The notes under the pieces: model-generated | Seen by the model: only the letters and a program-made list of their open reading frames with translations | What the model was told of the DNA's origin: nothing | Database searches by the model: none | Source: Effrenium voratum | Lineage: Eukaryota; Sar; Dinophyceae; Suessiales; Symbiodiniaceae | Reading direction: 5' to 3' | Assembly: GCA_963377175.1 (NCBI GenBank) | Contig: CAUJNA010003326.1 | Location: 624,778 to 688,777, forward strand | DNA length: 64,000 nt | Part shown: piece after piece, positions 10,346 through 21,299 of the stretch | How the letters are laid out: each line of letters begins with the position of its first letter | How positions within the stretch are numbered: position 1 is the first letter of the stretch | Position numbers and translations under genes: made by a program

Positions 10346-13300
10346 ATTTATATTTGAAATTATAAAATAATAATTGCAAATATATATTTTTTTTAATAAT
10401 ACATTAATATATATTGTTGTTAATTTTAATTATTTATGAATAATTATATTATATTTATTTTATTTTATTAAATATTATTTTCGAATATATATTGTTTTTA
10501 TCTCCTTTAATAAAACTATTATAAATTAAAATTAATTATTATCGAACAAAAATAATTAATATATAAAAATATAATATATATATATATACATATGTTGATT
10601 TTTATAAAATAATTATTAATTTAATATTCTAAAATATAATTACTAATTCATTTTAAATATTTAAATCGAGATATTCGAACATACTATTAATATATATATA
10701 AAATCTCGCCGTACCGCTTTAAGCACGAAAATTATATTACCCTATTCCGAATATAAAGCCCAAATCAAACCTAAAGCAATCCATATTATATTTAATCACC
10801 ATTACTAACAACAATCAATTTTAAAAATTCCATAATCTAAAAATATCGGGCAAAAATAAATATTTCAACTAATAAATCCATACAAATATTATTTCAATAA
10901 TTAAATTGTGTAATTGAAATATTATTTTATAAATGGATTTCGTTGAGTTTTAATTGTTGTAGTAAGTTTGGATGATTTAATTTATTGTTTAACGGATTTT
11001 TTGGTAATTTTAAGCTAAATCGAAATTAATTCTTCGGCAAGACTATTAAATTTTAGAAATTTGATTATATAAAAAAGATTGGTTTCTTTAACATAATCTA
11101 GCCCACACCGAAGGATCGGTTTGTTACATGATAATTGGGACAAATTAAATATTAAAGATTATAGGATTTAAAAATGAATTTTGTAAAGAAATAATTGTTT
11201 CGAGAATATAAACATATTTATGTGTTGATTGATGATATCGAACATTATTTATTTATTTTTTTAAAAAATATATATATTTAGAAATTGTTAATTATTGGCA
11301 AAAGGTTTATGTCGCTTAAATTGTATGTCGTATAATAACTCTTACGGTACATATTTTAGCAGTGCAATATATCTGCCCCATTGGTGTCGAGTAGATAGAT
11401 ATCGTTAATTAGCTTTACTTGAAGTTATAATTACGCATATATATAAAGGGTGTGGAACAAGCCAAAATCTTGAGTCTTTTCCGATATTGGTAAATTGCCG
11501 TTTTTGTCATGGTACAAATACTTCTATGCGAGGGAGAGGATTCGAACACCTGTTGTCGCAGAAACAACCTTAGAGTAACATGTTGCAATTTATCTTATTG
11601 CTTTAGAACGGTATAGGTATCGCCAACGATCTAATAGATATGTGTGAGAGCCTAATTTGTTAGTATGGCTGGAGTTAAATAATGGTTCAGGGAATCATAT
11701 ATATATATATATTTTGTCTTGGTTGGGGGCATAGGCTCGCGGTATATAAATGGTTAAATAATAATTACCAAAATTATTCTATATTGAAAAAATATGATTC
11801 TAAAATTGAGTATCTGCCCGCGTAGTTATTTTATTGTTAAATGTAATTTGTATTTGTAAGCTATAATATATATATATATATAAAGAATTATTCTAGAATT
11901 CCTCTATATTATTCTGATTTCAATATAATATATTATTTAGATTATTTAATATATAATATTATTAGACCGCAAAAGAAATGTTAAATTCCTCAATCTCCCC
12001 GCCATGACCTCCTAAAGCCTATGTTAGCCGAATTAAGCATGTTTAGCTTATTAAGCCTTCTAGAATTATATTATTTGAATTAAACGATTTTATTAATTTA
12101 GATTATGCCCTCTATATAGAAGGGTTTTATTAATAAATAATGTGTTTTGTTTAGACTATATAAAATATTCCTATATAGACCAATATATTGGGTAATATAA
12201 AGAGCGTATCTAAAATGAATTATAATTGGTATAATTAATCATATTAATTATGTTAATTTTATTATAATTATTTTTTCTTTTTTTCAAATCCACCCATAAT
12301 ATCCTATATTTATATAATCATTAATTTTGGTAAATATTTATAAATACCTTTTTTATTAAACCTAAATGATATCAAGCCATAATTCACAATCCCCATATTA
12401 TAAGCTTAGCTAAATTTGCATACCATTTCATATACCATTACGCCCGATACTGAAGATGCACTCAACATTGCTCAACATTATTAGCTACCAATGTTATTTT
12501 AAAATTGCATTGGCAAGATATACAATTATTGTATATCTACCTTAACACATTTTAATGAGATAAACAACTATACAATTTCTATATGTCTATATTAAATACA
12601 TACTACATACCTAATCCTAAATTCTTCCGAATATCTCATTAAATCATTAATCCAATATTCAAAATAATTTTGTCAATTTTATATTAAATATAGCAAAATA
12701 TATATTAATTATATTAAATACCCCTTCCCAATAAATTAAATATTTTAAATATATATTAGTCGTTAGCAAAAATCATTAACTATACCCTGGGGTTCCAAAG
12801 GAAAGGCGGTTTATTTTGCATGTTTTCTATGAAAGACGGTTTTTTGCCAGGAGCAATTTTGCCAAGCTCAGCTGATATCATCAAACAATTCGGGGGCTCA
12901 GGACCAAAATGTGCAAAGACTTAACCTCCGTTCCCATAAAACAAATAGAGGAATTATCAAAAGATTAAAACACATAGCATAGATTCATTAGTATCAAAAT
13001 TCATAACAAAAACGTGCTTTCACGTTAGAAAACAAACATTCATGCCAATTTCACGGTATTTTCATGTTATTTTTGCATATATTATAAACCATTATGTTCA
13101 TACCAAAATTGTTATATCAAAGACATATAAAGGTAAAATATATTTTGTAAAATCTAAATGTAAAAACAACATAAATAATCCATCACATACCATATCATAG
13201 CTCATTACAAACACAAAAAACAAGCTTTAATTACAAAAAACAACCAAAATATAAAAAACATTTAAAAAACAATCATAAATTTCCAAAATATATCCTAAAA

Positions 13301-13796
13301 CCTCAAATTTAAATATATAAGCCATTATATCTAAAATAACTTAATAAAATTATATCTTTAAAAAAATAAATTACAAAAATCACAAAATTTGAATTTAATA
13401 AAAATTACAAATATCATAAATAATAATTTAGGTAATTTTAAACAAAACAAAAAATAATAAAATACATCTATATATAATAATAATTTATTTATATTAAAAT
13501 TTAATAATAATTTTATAAAATTTAAATTATTTTTAAATCATGTATTTTAAATTAACATATATATATTAATCAAAAATAATTTATAAATTTAATATTAAAT
13601 TGCCAAATAATATATATATAATAATTTGGAATTTCTAAATTATTTTATAATATAATTTAAATAGTTTTATTTATATTTCGTAAATTTAAAATTACATATA
13701 AAATAATAATAATTATAATACTAATATATTATATCTATAATTTTCTTTCAAATATCCAATATTTTAAATATCATAACAAACCAATAACAAACCAAA
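10346..13796. other. AT-rich gene-free stretch
   Basis: Very AT-rich sequence with frequent stops in all frames and several short TA runs (about 10577, 11698 and 11866). Apart from the repeat copy at 12784-13126, no gene, RNA or element was recognised. Confidence 0.6.
12784..13126. repeat. Dispersed repeat, AT-shifted copy
   Basis: Second copy of 1511-1870 in the same orientation. Differences are mainly G-to-A and C-to-T relative to the first copy, with two or three small deletions and one 5-6 bp insertion. Here CpG sites are also affected, unlike in the LTR pair. Confidence 0.75.
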
Positions 13797-14010
13797 CAAT
13801 CCCTCGATAAAATGACTACAATAATAGCCGCCTGGAAATCAACAAAACGGAAAGTGTTTAGGGTCGGAGCTAGGCTTCCTGAGTCAAAAGAATATTGGCA
13901 ATGTTCCGTTCTTAACTGAATGAAAACAAGATTAATCAACATATGCTGATTTGCAGCTGAAAACAAGACTAATCAACACGTGCTGTTTTGCAGGAGCGTC
14001 AAGCCTAACC
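13797..14010 (-). pseudogene. Truncated 5' piece of the Cys/His-repeat gene
   Basis: Matches 15733-15895, the first coding exon and the sequence just upstream of the full gene, including the acceptor-like CTTTTGACTCAG and the following exon start. Homology stops abruptly at 13797, the edge of the AT-rich stretch. Several differences are C-to-T or G-to-A. The rest of the gene is missing, so this is a remnant of a third tandem copy. Confidence 0.7.
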
Positions 14011-14256
14011 GGCAGGTGGTCTGCCTTTGAAGGGATTTGATGTTGTGGAAACCCAAAACTCGCAAAGAGCCTTTCACTTAACGCCCAGCCCGCGCACCTT
14101 CGGCGCCAACGACGAGTCCGAAGCCAAGAAGAATTCTTCAGAACCGCATCCGCCTTTGCGCCCATCAGGAAATGACTAGCCGCCCAATCTCTTCAGTCAC
14201 CAAAAGCTGGATCACCTCGACCCAGCCTACTTTGCAACAGCCAAACAATTGAAAAT

Positions 14257-15804
14257 CTAGCTTGGCGGCGCGCAGTTCTCTATTCCCCTTGCTTCGGCAC
14301 ACATACGACAGTTCCTCTTCAGCTTGCCGTGCGGGCATGCGCTGCACTGCACGCAGCTGGTCTTGATCTTGCCATGTGGGCATGCGCTGCACTGCAAGCA
14401 ATTCTGCTTGAGCTTGCCATGTGGGCATCCGCAGCACTGCAAGCAGTTGCGTGTGATTTTTCCGTGCGGGCATGCGCTGCATTCTATGCAGTTTTGCTTG
14501 ACCTTTCCGTGCGCGCATGCGCCACACTGCAGGCAGTGCCTTTTGCGCTTACCGTGCGGACATCCAGTGCATTGCGTACAATCATACTTGACCTTGCCAT
14601 GTGGACAGGATGCGCATTCCGAGCAGTTGCGCTTGACAATTCCGTGCGGGCAGCCGCTGCATTGAGCGCAGCTTCGTCTCAGCTTGCCATGGGGGCATGA
14701 TGCTGATGACTTGCGCTTGGCAATGCCAGCACAATCTTCGGCTCCCTTTGCACATGCTGACAAGCTTGCTGCTGCTTCGGGTGGCACAGTGCTCGCACAC
14801 TTGGCTTGAAGCCGAGCCCATTGCTTCTTGCAAGCGATCCTGCTTTGACCGGTGACAAGCTCCTGAAACCTTTGGAGCAGTGACTGCAAGCATTGCAGCA
14901 CCGGCGCAACGCGCAAATCTGCCAGGTCCACTCGATCCAGGCAGCGGAGCACGATTTTGCGAAGTCGGGATTGCAGGTTGGTGGCCAGCGTCCACTCATC
15001 GTTGGATGGGATAGATGCCATCATCTTACCCTCGCATCCATCACCCAAACGCCGTGGCGGGGAAAGCGCAGCTACGGCTCGGCACAGGACCATGCGCAGC
15101 TTGGCCGAGTTCTCAGCTCCGTCGGTCTCTTGCATCTCCTGCTCCAGAGACTCCACGTACGCTTCCCGGCACTCGGACGGCTGGTTCTGCCACGTTTGGC
15201 TGGCCTTCTGCATCAGGCGCACAGCCTTGTCCTTGCAGGCATCAACTGGCTTGCTGGAATCCGGCTTTTCCAGCTCGTCTGCCTGCATCATCTCCGCCCT
15301 TCTCTTCTGCCCTTCGCCCAGCGACCCCGAGAGCCCTGCAACTCCCGAACTTGCCGAGACAAGTGACAGAACCACTTTCAGGCGCTCGCAAAGTGGCTGC
15401 CCATCCAACGACTCCAAGTACCTGCACAGCAGTGCCTCCACGGAATCGCCATGGCTTCTTCTCACCTCTGGATGCACCAGCCAGGATGCCACATGAAAGG
15501 CATGCCTTTCGAGCTGCGGCCGGCTCATGATTCTCCTCTGCTGCTCGTAGCGATTAAGGACCGTTGTGGCATCCTTCTCGTGAAAGCGCCGAGCATGGTG
15601 CTGCACTCGGTCACGCCATGGTGCAGGCATCGCTGCCAGCTCATCTTCAAGGCAAACGGTAGTCAAAGCCAAAGCCATGCCACAGAGCACATGTGACACA
15701 GCTGCCACGCAAGAAGGAAGGGGGGCCCAGTCCCTCGATGCAATGGCTGCAGAAAGCCTGGAAATCAACAAAGCGGAAAGTGCTTGGGGTCGGAGCTGGG
15801 CTTC
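14257..15804 (-). CDS. Cys/His 15-residue repeat protein, long copy
   Basis: An open frame of about 515 codons. Roughly 370 residues of Leu/Ala/Arg-rich, probably helical sequence precede nine 15-residue repeats, each C-P-H-G-x5-C-x2-C plus two linker residues, and a short tail ending NCAPPS. Each unit has three Cys and one His, fitting one zinc site. Similar CxHG...CxxC repeats occur in many algal proteins of unknown role. There is no ATG at the start of the frame (TTG at 15813); a good acceptor, CTTTTGTCCCAG, ends at 15805, so an upstream exon is likely. The first in-frame ATG is 15676-15678. The stop is TAG. Function unknown. Confidence 0.75.
   Translation of the reverse strand, partial: EAQLRPQALSALLISRLSAAIASRDWAPLPSCVAAVSHVLCGMALALTTVCLEDELAAMPAPWRDRVQHHARRFHEKDATTVLNRYEQQRRIMSRPQLERHAFHVASWLVHPEVRRSHGDSVEALLCRYLESLDGQPLCERLKVVLSLVSASSGVAGLSGSLGEGQKRRAEMMQADELEKPDSSKPVDACKDKAVRLMQKASQTWQNQPSECREAYVESLEQEMQETDGAENSAKLRMVLCRAVAALSPPRRLGDGCEGKMMASIPSNDEWTLATNLQSRLRKIVLRCLDRVDLADLRVAPVLQCLQSLLQRFQELVTGQSRIACKKQWARLQAKCASTVPPEAAASLSACAKGAEDCAGIAKRKSSASCPHGKLRRSCAQCSGCPHGIVKRNCSECASCPHGKVKYDCTQCTGCPHGKRKRHCLQCGACAHGKVKQNCIECSACPHGKITRNCLQCCGCPHGKLKQNCLQCSACPHGKIKTSCVQCSACPHGKLKRNCRMCAEARGIENCAPPS
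14299..14697 (-). repeat. 45-bp coding tandem repeat, 9 units
   Basis: Nine tandem 45-bp units, each encoding one C-H-C-C motif such as CPHGKLKQNCLQC. Units differ at the basic residues between the second and third ligands; one has CAHG instead of CPHG. The repeat also produces long shadow frames on the plus strand. Confidence 0.9.
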
Positions 15805-15899
15805 CTGGGACAAAAGGATACTGGCAATGCTCCGTTCTTGACTGAATATAAACAGGATTGATCAACACGAGACTGCTGCTTTGCCAGAGCGTCAGTTGG

Positions 15900-16350
15900 A
15901 ACCCCCAAAGCTGGTAAAGCATGATTGAGAACTTTTTATTTGACGAATCTGCTGAATGCCAATAATTCTAAAATGCCAAATGGTACATGCAATGAATGTG
16001 TGTTTTGGGTTGTGTTTCACTTCCTCGGATGATACCGCTGTCATAGGCCTGCAAATACCGAGAGTGATTCCGAAATAAGAAGTGGGCTGGCCTCAATCCG
16101 CATTTCCCACAGGCCTGGCGCGTCTAATCTCCTGGCAAATGCAGCTCCTTCAGGGCTTTGGGCTGCAAAAAAAGCTCTTAGTGTCCATGGCACCGGACGG
16201 TGCCATTGCGTCCCCTCGTAAAAGGGGTCAAGGGCACAAAGGGAAACAGGAGAGCCCAGGCTTCCACTGTTTTAAACCTACAAATGGACGCCTTGGTCCA
16301 ACCGGAAGCTTCATGGTTTTGGCACCACCCAAAGCCGGAGTCATGCCTGT
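15900..16350. other. Spacer between tandem copies
   Basis: No gene was recognised. The right edge (16351) is where homology to the 3' flank of the long copy begins (CTTTGCGCCCATCAGG, also at 14154). Confidence 0.5.
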
Positions 16351-16453
16351 CTTTGCGCCCATCAGGAAATGACTAGCCGCCCAATCTCTTTAGTCACCAA
16401 AAGCTGGATCACCTCGACCCAGCCTACTTTGCAATAGCCAAACAATTGAAAAT

Positions 16454-17397
16454 CTAGCTTGGCGGCGCGCAGTTCTCTTTTCCCCTTGCTTCGGCACACA
16501 TACGACAGTTCCTCTTCAGCTTGCCGTGCGGGCATGCGCTGCACTGCACGCAGTTCTTCTTAATCTTGCCATGTGGGCATGCGCTGCACTGCAAGCAATT
16601 CTGCTTGATCTTTCCATGTGGGCATGCGCTGCACTGCACGCAGTTGCGCTTGACATTTCCGTGCGGGCATGCGCTGCACTGCACGCAGCTGGTCCTGATC
16701 TTGCCATGTGGGCATGCGCTGCACCGCAAGCAATTCTGCTTGAGCTTGCCATGTGGGCATCCGCTGCACTGCAAGCAGTTGCGTGTGATTTTTCCGTGCG
16801 GGCATGCGCTGCATTCTATGCAGTTTTGCTTGATCCTGCCGTGCGCGCATGCGCCACACTGCAGGCAGTGCTTTTTGCGCTTAGCGTGCGGACATCCAGT
16901 GCATTGCGTACAATCATACTTGACCTTGCCATGTGGACAGGGTGTGCATTCCGAGCAGTTGCGCTTGACAATTCCGTGCGGGCAGACACTGCATCGCAGA
17001 CAATTTTGAGGCCACTTGCCATGCGGACAGCCTCTGCATTGAGCGCAGCTTCGTCTCAGCTTGCCATGGGGGCATGATGCTGAAGACTCGCGCTTGGCAA
17101 CGCCAGCACAATCTTCGGCTCCCTTTGCACATGCTGAGAAGCTTGCTGCTGCTTCGCGTGGCACAGTGCTCGCACACTTGGCTTGAAGCCGAGCCCATTG
17201 CTTCTTGCAAGCGATCCTGCTTTGACCGGTGACAAGCTCCTGAAACCTTTGGAGCAGTGACTGCAAGCATTGCAGCACCGGCGCAACGCGCAAATCTGCC
17301 AGGTCCACTCGATCCAGGCAGCGGAGCACGATTTTGCGAAGTCGGGATTGCAGGTTGGTGGCCAGCGTCCACTCATCGTTGGATGGGATAGATGCCA
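16454..17397 (-). CDS. Cys/His repeat protein, partial second copy
   Basis: About 314 codons nearly identical to the C-terminal part of the long copy, but with 13 repeats instead of nine. The extra units are one unusual unit (CPHGKWPQNCLRC) after the first and three near the C-terminal end. One unit has CPHA instead of CPHG. Homology to the long copy ends at 17397, in the codons for SIPSNDEW. What follows is AT-rich and has no acceptor AG at the break, so this is probably a truncated copy, though a distant 5' exon cannot be excluded. It shares the TAG stop and 3' flank with the long copy. Whether it is expressed is unknown. Confidence 0.6.
16496..17074 (-). repeat. 45-bp coding tandem repeat, 13 units
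   Basis: Same repeat as at 14299-14697 with four additional units, as expected from unequal crossing over or slippage. Confidence 0.9.
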
Positions 17398-18076
17398 CCA
17401 AAAACAACAAAACTAAAAACCTAAATCAAATACCAAAAACAACAAAATATGTATTTAATATTAAATAAATTCATTATTATCAAACCATGACACATATTTT
17501 ACATATATGTTCAATCATTAATATCAATGAATTTACAAAAAAACACATATTTCTTTACTTGCATATTGTCCTACTTTTCAAATTCACATTTGGACATATG
17601 AGCAGGAATATGCATCAATTCCAACATGCCTGGCGAGCGTCCCGTGCTGGATCCAAACAAGCACAAGGAAACTTATGACTGTCTAATCCCCTCAAAGATC
17701 TATCTCTGCCCCAGAGCCGCTGATGAGAAACGATTCCCTGATCACGAACCCGGGCAGGGCACCACAGTAAACCCGAACGGTTGCGGCTAAGCAAAACCAG
17801 TTGTACCCTGGCGCAAGTTTGGCAGCAACGACCTTGTTCAACATTAAGCACAGCAAACAACGACGAAACGCACGCTGCCCATGCGCGACGGACACTTGCA
17901 AAACTCCAGATGGTCCATGAAACACAAATCCATTTTGGGGGTCCCCCTATTCCGACACAAACCTGTACATAGTCACTTTTGTGGGTGCCCCAGGGAAGCG
18001 CCGCACATGAGCCAACACCTCGCTTCCCCAGATGACTCAGCGTCTGGCGTATTTACAGTGCTACCAGCACCAGCAT
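17398..18076. other. No supported gene
   Basis: The first 200 bp are AT-rich and join directly to the truncated gene copy. The remainder has ordinary composition, with no frame or splice structure that I trust. Confidence 0.45.
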
Positions 18077-18171
18077 TACTGTGGATGGACGCAATCCTGC
18101 ACCACCTAAGAAACCATGGGATGATGATTCCCATGGTTTGAATTTGGTGCAGGATTTTGTCCATCCACAGT
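18077..18171. repeat. Foldback hairpin
   Basis: Arms of about 44 bp (from ACTGTGGATGGACGCAATCC, and the complement ending CCATCCACAGT) separated by about 6 bp. The arms are imperfect. A further short match (GCGTATTTACA and TGAAATACGC) extends the symmetry. It resembles a foldback transposon or a collapsed MITE. Confidence 0.8.
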
Positions 18172-19252
18172 GAAATACGCAGGTCAGTTCCAGCCTGAAA
18201 GCCCATCAAGGCTGCCTGCGGTCGACGCACCAAATCGCGATAGGCGGATGCCTTTGACGGAGTCGCCAAACGCGGGCTGCCAACGCGTCGACCACAAAAC
18301 CCTCGTAGTTTACACTGACCTTCAGAGGTGTCTTGCTTGCTTGGACATTGTTCTGGGCCGCCGTGCGCCCTGGTTGGGGTTGGTTTAGCGGACAGGCGCC
18401 AGGAAACCACCAGTTTCAGGAGTTCCCCTCGAAACCAAGCAAAAACCAAAGAACGAAACAACAACAAATGCACACCCACGCAAACACGACAATGACTACA
18501 ATGAGTCCTGCATTTTTCAGAACAGCTTTGAGCACACATTGGAATACACAGGCATGAAACATGCCATTCAGGTACTGTACGCAAAGGAGTGAGTGATCCG
18601 GCAAATTCGATTCCCCCCACTACTGCTTCTCGCCGGACCACCCCCGTTAACTGATCGAGGAACACATATATAAATAGGGTGTAAGGGGTCCGTAGTCAAG
18701 GCTGTCAGAAGCTCGTATTGGATTTTGGGTCAATTACGGGCGAGGTGACTTTTGGGCTTTTGCCTGGACAATCATAGTTCTTGATAGGGGTGGACCTATT
18801 TATAGAGGCAAGTGACGGACTCATGAACCATTTTGCCACTGGCTGGTCTCCCAGCCACCAGTTCAGCCTGAAGGCCCCTTAGGAGGGCAAGGACCTAGAG
18901 CCAACACCTTGAAGCCAAAAGTTGAAAACGATAACATGTTCAGAACTTGGAAAAGGACTAAATGTCTGCATCTGAAGGTTCCGCATCTAAAAGTGCCCTA
19001 CAGAAGAAGCCCACGGCCGGAAACAATGAGACAACTTCAAGCTTGGGTTGGGACCATCCCTAAACCTGAAATATGTCACACGCAGCTCATGCGTGTTTTT
19101 TTTCTTCCCCAATCTCAAACGGGATCTCTTGGGCAAGTTCGAGTGCGGAACTTTGGCACTCGTGATTTCCCCGCTGATTGAGTTGGTCTTCAGTCCCCAA
19201 CCCCATTCATATCCCAACCCATCCCAAGCCCACCAACCCAACTCCAAAGCCA

Positions 19253-19353
19253 AAAGAGAGGTTAGAATAAGGGCACCCTTTTTTCTGTGGTCTATTTTAG
19301 GGAAGCCCTCCCCCGAAAAAGGGTAAAAGTAAAAGGGCACTACTGGGACCTAG
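19253..19353 (-). mobile_element. Family A introner-like element, copy A1
   Basis: Shares the family A core (plus strand: TTAGAATAAGGG, then TCTATTTTAG, CCCTCCCCC, AAAGGGCACTACTGGG) and the right TIR ending GGGACCTAG. The other TIR is worn away. On the minus strand the worn side keeps TTCTAAC, a branch-point-like word. Donor GCTAG|GTCCC follows the exon 19350-19483. Confidence 0.75.
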
Positions 19354-19483
19354 CAACAAACCCCGTCACACCCTCAGACCGTTTGCGGAAAACCGCCCCT
19401 GAGCCCCGCATCTGCGCATCTGGGACGCCAAGCCAGGGGGCAGCATTGGCAGAGAGCTGATCAGACCTGAGCCAGGGCAACAC
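19350..19483 (-). CDS. Candidate exon next to A1
   Basis: 134 nt, open in the frame beginning VLPWLRSDQLSANAAPW and ending GVTGFVA. It lies between an acceptor (CTCCCTCGAAG) and the A1 donor CTAG|GTCC, finishing in phase 2. Function not recognised. Confidence 0.5.
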
Positions 19484-19599
19484 CTTCGAGGGAGAACACC
19501 ACCGGTGAGCATTCGGATTCCCGCCATTGCGCGGAGTTGGGGTGCGTTTTTGTTTTTTTGCCAATGAAGACTCCTGGAAAATGAGCTAGCTTCAAGCTA

Positions 19600-20262
19600 C
19601 ACAGAAGACAGCCTGTCGAGAACTATTTTGCACAAATATCATTGTTGGACACAAATGTTTAGCAAACGTGTGTCTGTAGCTTATTTTTGGAGAAGTGGCA
19701 CGCTTACGCATGCCAAGTTTATAGACCTCAGGGTGCTAACTTTTGGAAGACGTATGTTTGGCACACATCTTCAACACAATTTGCATACGTATGCAATATT
19801 TTGGAAGACGTATGCTTAGCAATCTGCAAGCAGATGTATGTAGGGGGACAAATATTATTGTTGTGTTGCAATTCTGAAACACGTAAGTGTGGCAAGCACA
19901 GCTTGCCATGCATATGAAATCATTAAAAAAAAAAAAAAAAAACGCAAGATATCGCTGATGTATGCAGCTTTCAGCTACTCAGGTCTTTTTACAGTTGGAT
20001 GTTCAATATTTCAATAGCTCTGCCCATGCTCTTGAGAAAAGACAGCTAACACAAACATATTTATCGCATAATGAGCTGGAGCATTTGGAGCACAGCTCCA
20101 ATCTAGTTGCTTGAGCTCCCTTGGGACCTTCCTTTTTTCGGCTCATTTCTCAGTACTGTACAAGTCAGGACTTTTTGCTAGCAGATTAGATGAAGTCGAT
20201 CTCCCAATTGGACCATTCGTTTTCGGCTCGTTCCTGTACATGGAGCCGAGGTGTCAGCCACC
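19600..20262. other. No supported gene
   Basis: Downstream flank of the oxygenase gene. It has TATG/CATACG-containing, mildly repetitive sequence and an A run at 19924-19942. No exon candidate was seen. Confidence 0.5.
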
Positions 20263-21252
20263 TCAGAAGAGGCGCTCCAGCTGGGGGTCCAGTTTGAAGG
20301 CCCGGCGGTAGAGACCGGCCGCGAGGTCGCACTGGTGATTCGCCTCGGCCTCCTGTGCCCTCTCCACCAGCTCCAGGGCCTCCCGCTGCGCGGCGGTCTG
20401 CGGCGGCTTGCTGTCGGGGTCGCGGCGGAACATGACGTCGGTGCGGAGGATGTGCTTCGTGCCGCTCTGCAGGTCCAGGCCCTCGTGCAGCAGCCCGGGC
20501 TGAAAGAAGAGGATGCAGAGCCCTCGCTCTGGTGGGATGGAGGCAACTACCTGGTCCTCAGCTGCAGGCTTCAGGTAGTTCTGGTCAGTCAGGCGGGCGT
20601 CGATGCGCAGGAAGCGCGTCTCGCCACCTTCCAGGTCGCCATCCAAGTAGAACATGCAAGTGAAGAGCGACTGCTCGTCCTGATTGCGACGGAAGCAGCC
20701 ATCGCAGTGCGGGCGGAAGAAGCCGCCGGCGGTGTAGCGGCAGAAGCGGAGTGACTCGTTGAGGCCGACAGGTCGCCAGATGCCCTCCTTGCCATAGCCG
20801 AGCCGCAGCTCATCCGGGCAGTCATCCTCCCCAGCCTCCGCCGACAGCAGGCGCTGCTTGCCTGGCTGCTTATCGACGAGCAGCTCAAGGCCCGAGGCAA
20901 CTGGCCTCACGCGCTCCCACATCACCTCGGCCAGCTCGGGCGAGTCGAAGATGGCGCGGTCGTTGCGGCGGTAGTCGTTCCGAACCTTCACCGGGCTCAT
21001 CTGGCCGCTCATCTCCTGGCTCAGAAGGGCACACTCCTCGGCTGTGAGCACGTTGTGCAGCAGGAAGCAGCGCCCCCCGTAGCGGCCGAATTGGCTGTCA
21101 AGCGGCTCGACGGGCTCCACTACGACTGAAGATTGGTCAAAGTTCCTGAACAGCTCCAGGCTGAACGGCAGTGGCCGGCCACCTTCGTGCGACAGAGTCG
21201 CTCTCTCCTGCTCCACCAGCTCCTGCCCGCTCTGCTCCTCCTTGTGCCCCAT
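20263..21252 (-). CDS. 2OG-Fe(II) oxygenase, prolyl 4-hydroxylase-like, with C-terminal helical repeat
   Basis: An uninterrupted 329-residue frame from ATG 21252 to TGA 20263, GC-rich at third positions. Residues 165-275 form a 2-oxoglutarate/Fe(II) dioxygenase core: RPHCDG gives His182 and Asp184, GLLHEG gives His256, and Lys266 lies ten residues later, the same spacing as the 2OG-binding Lys of collagen-type prolyl 4-hydroxylases. Family enzymes hydroxylate proline or related residues using O2, Fe(II) and 2OG. Residues 290-326 (ending AAGLYRRAFKLDPQLE) look like one TPR-type helix pair. No signal peptide or membrane segment is seen, so cytosolic or nuclear action is likely. The substrate is unknown. 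The gene appears intronless and intact. Confidence 0.9.
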   Translation of the reverse strand: MGHKEEQSGQELVEQERATLSHEGGRPLPFSLELFRNFDQSSVVVEPVEPLDSQFGRYGGRCFLLHNVLTAEECALLSQEMSGQMSPVKVRNDYRRNDRAIFDSPELAEVMWERVRPVASGLELLVDKQPGKQRLLSAEAGEDDCPDELRLGYGKEGIWRPVGLNESLRFCRYTAGGFFRPHCDGCFRRNQDEQSLFTCMFYLDGDLEGGETRFLRIDARLTDQNYLKPAAEDQVVASIPPERGLCILFFQPGLLHEGLDLQSGTKHILRTDVMFRRDPDSKPPQTAAQREALELVERAQEAEANHQCDLAAGLYRRAFKLDPQLERLF

Positions 21253-21268
21253 GAAGGCGAGGACACGG

Positions 21269-21285
21269 TCTGAAAGACGGAAGGC
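21269..21285 (-). other. 3' splice acceptor upstream of the oxygenase ATG
   Basis: CCTTCCGTCTTTCAG, a pyrimidine tract followed by CAG, lies 17 nt before the ATG. In dinoflagellates such a site commonly accepts the trans-spliced leader; a cis intron in the 5' UTR is the alternative. Confidence 0.5.
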
Positions 21286-21299
21286 TCGCTACTTGAATG

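Noticed and set aside
14324..14700. Plus-strand ORFs of 113-123 codons (also at 16521-17077)
   Set aside because: Antisense shadows of the 45-bp Cys/His repeats.
14299..17074. CRISPR-like appearance of regularly spaced repeats
   Set aside because: The 45-bp units are contiguous, coding and have no unique spacers.
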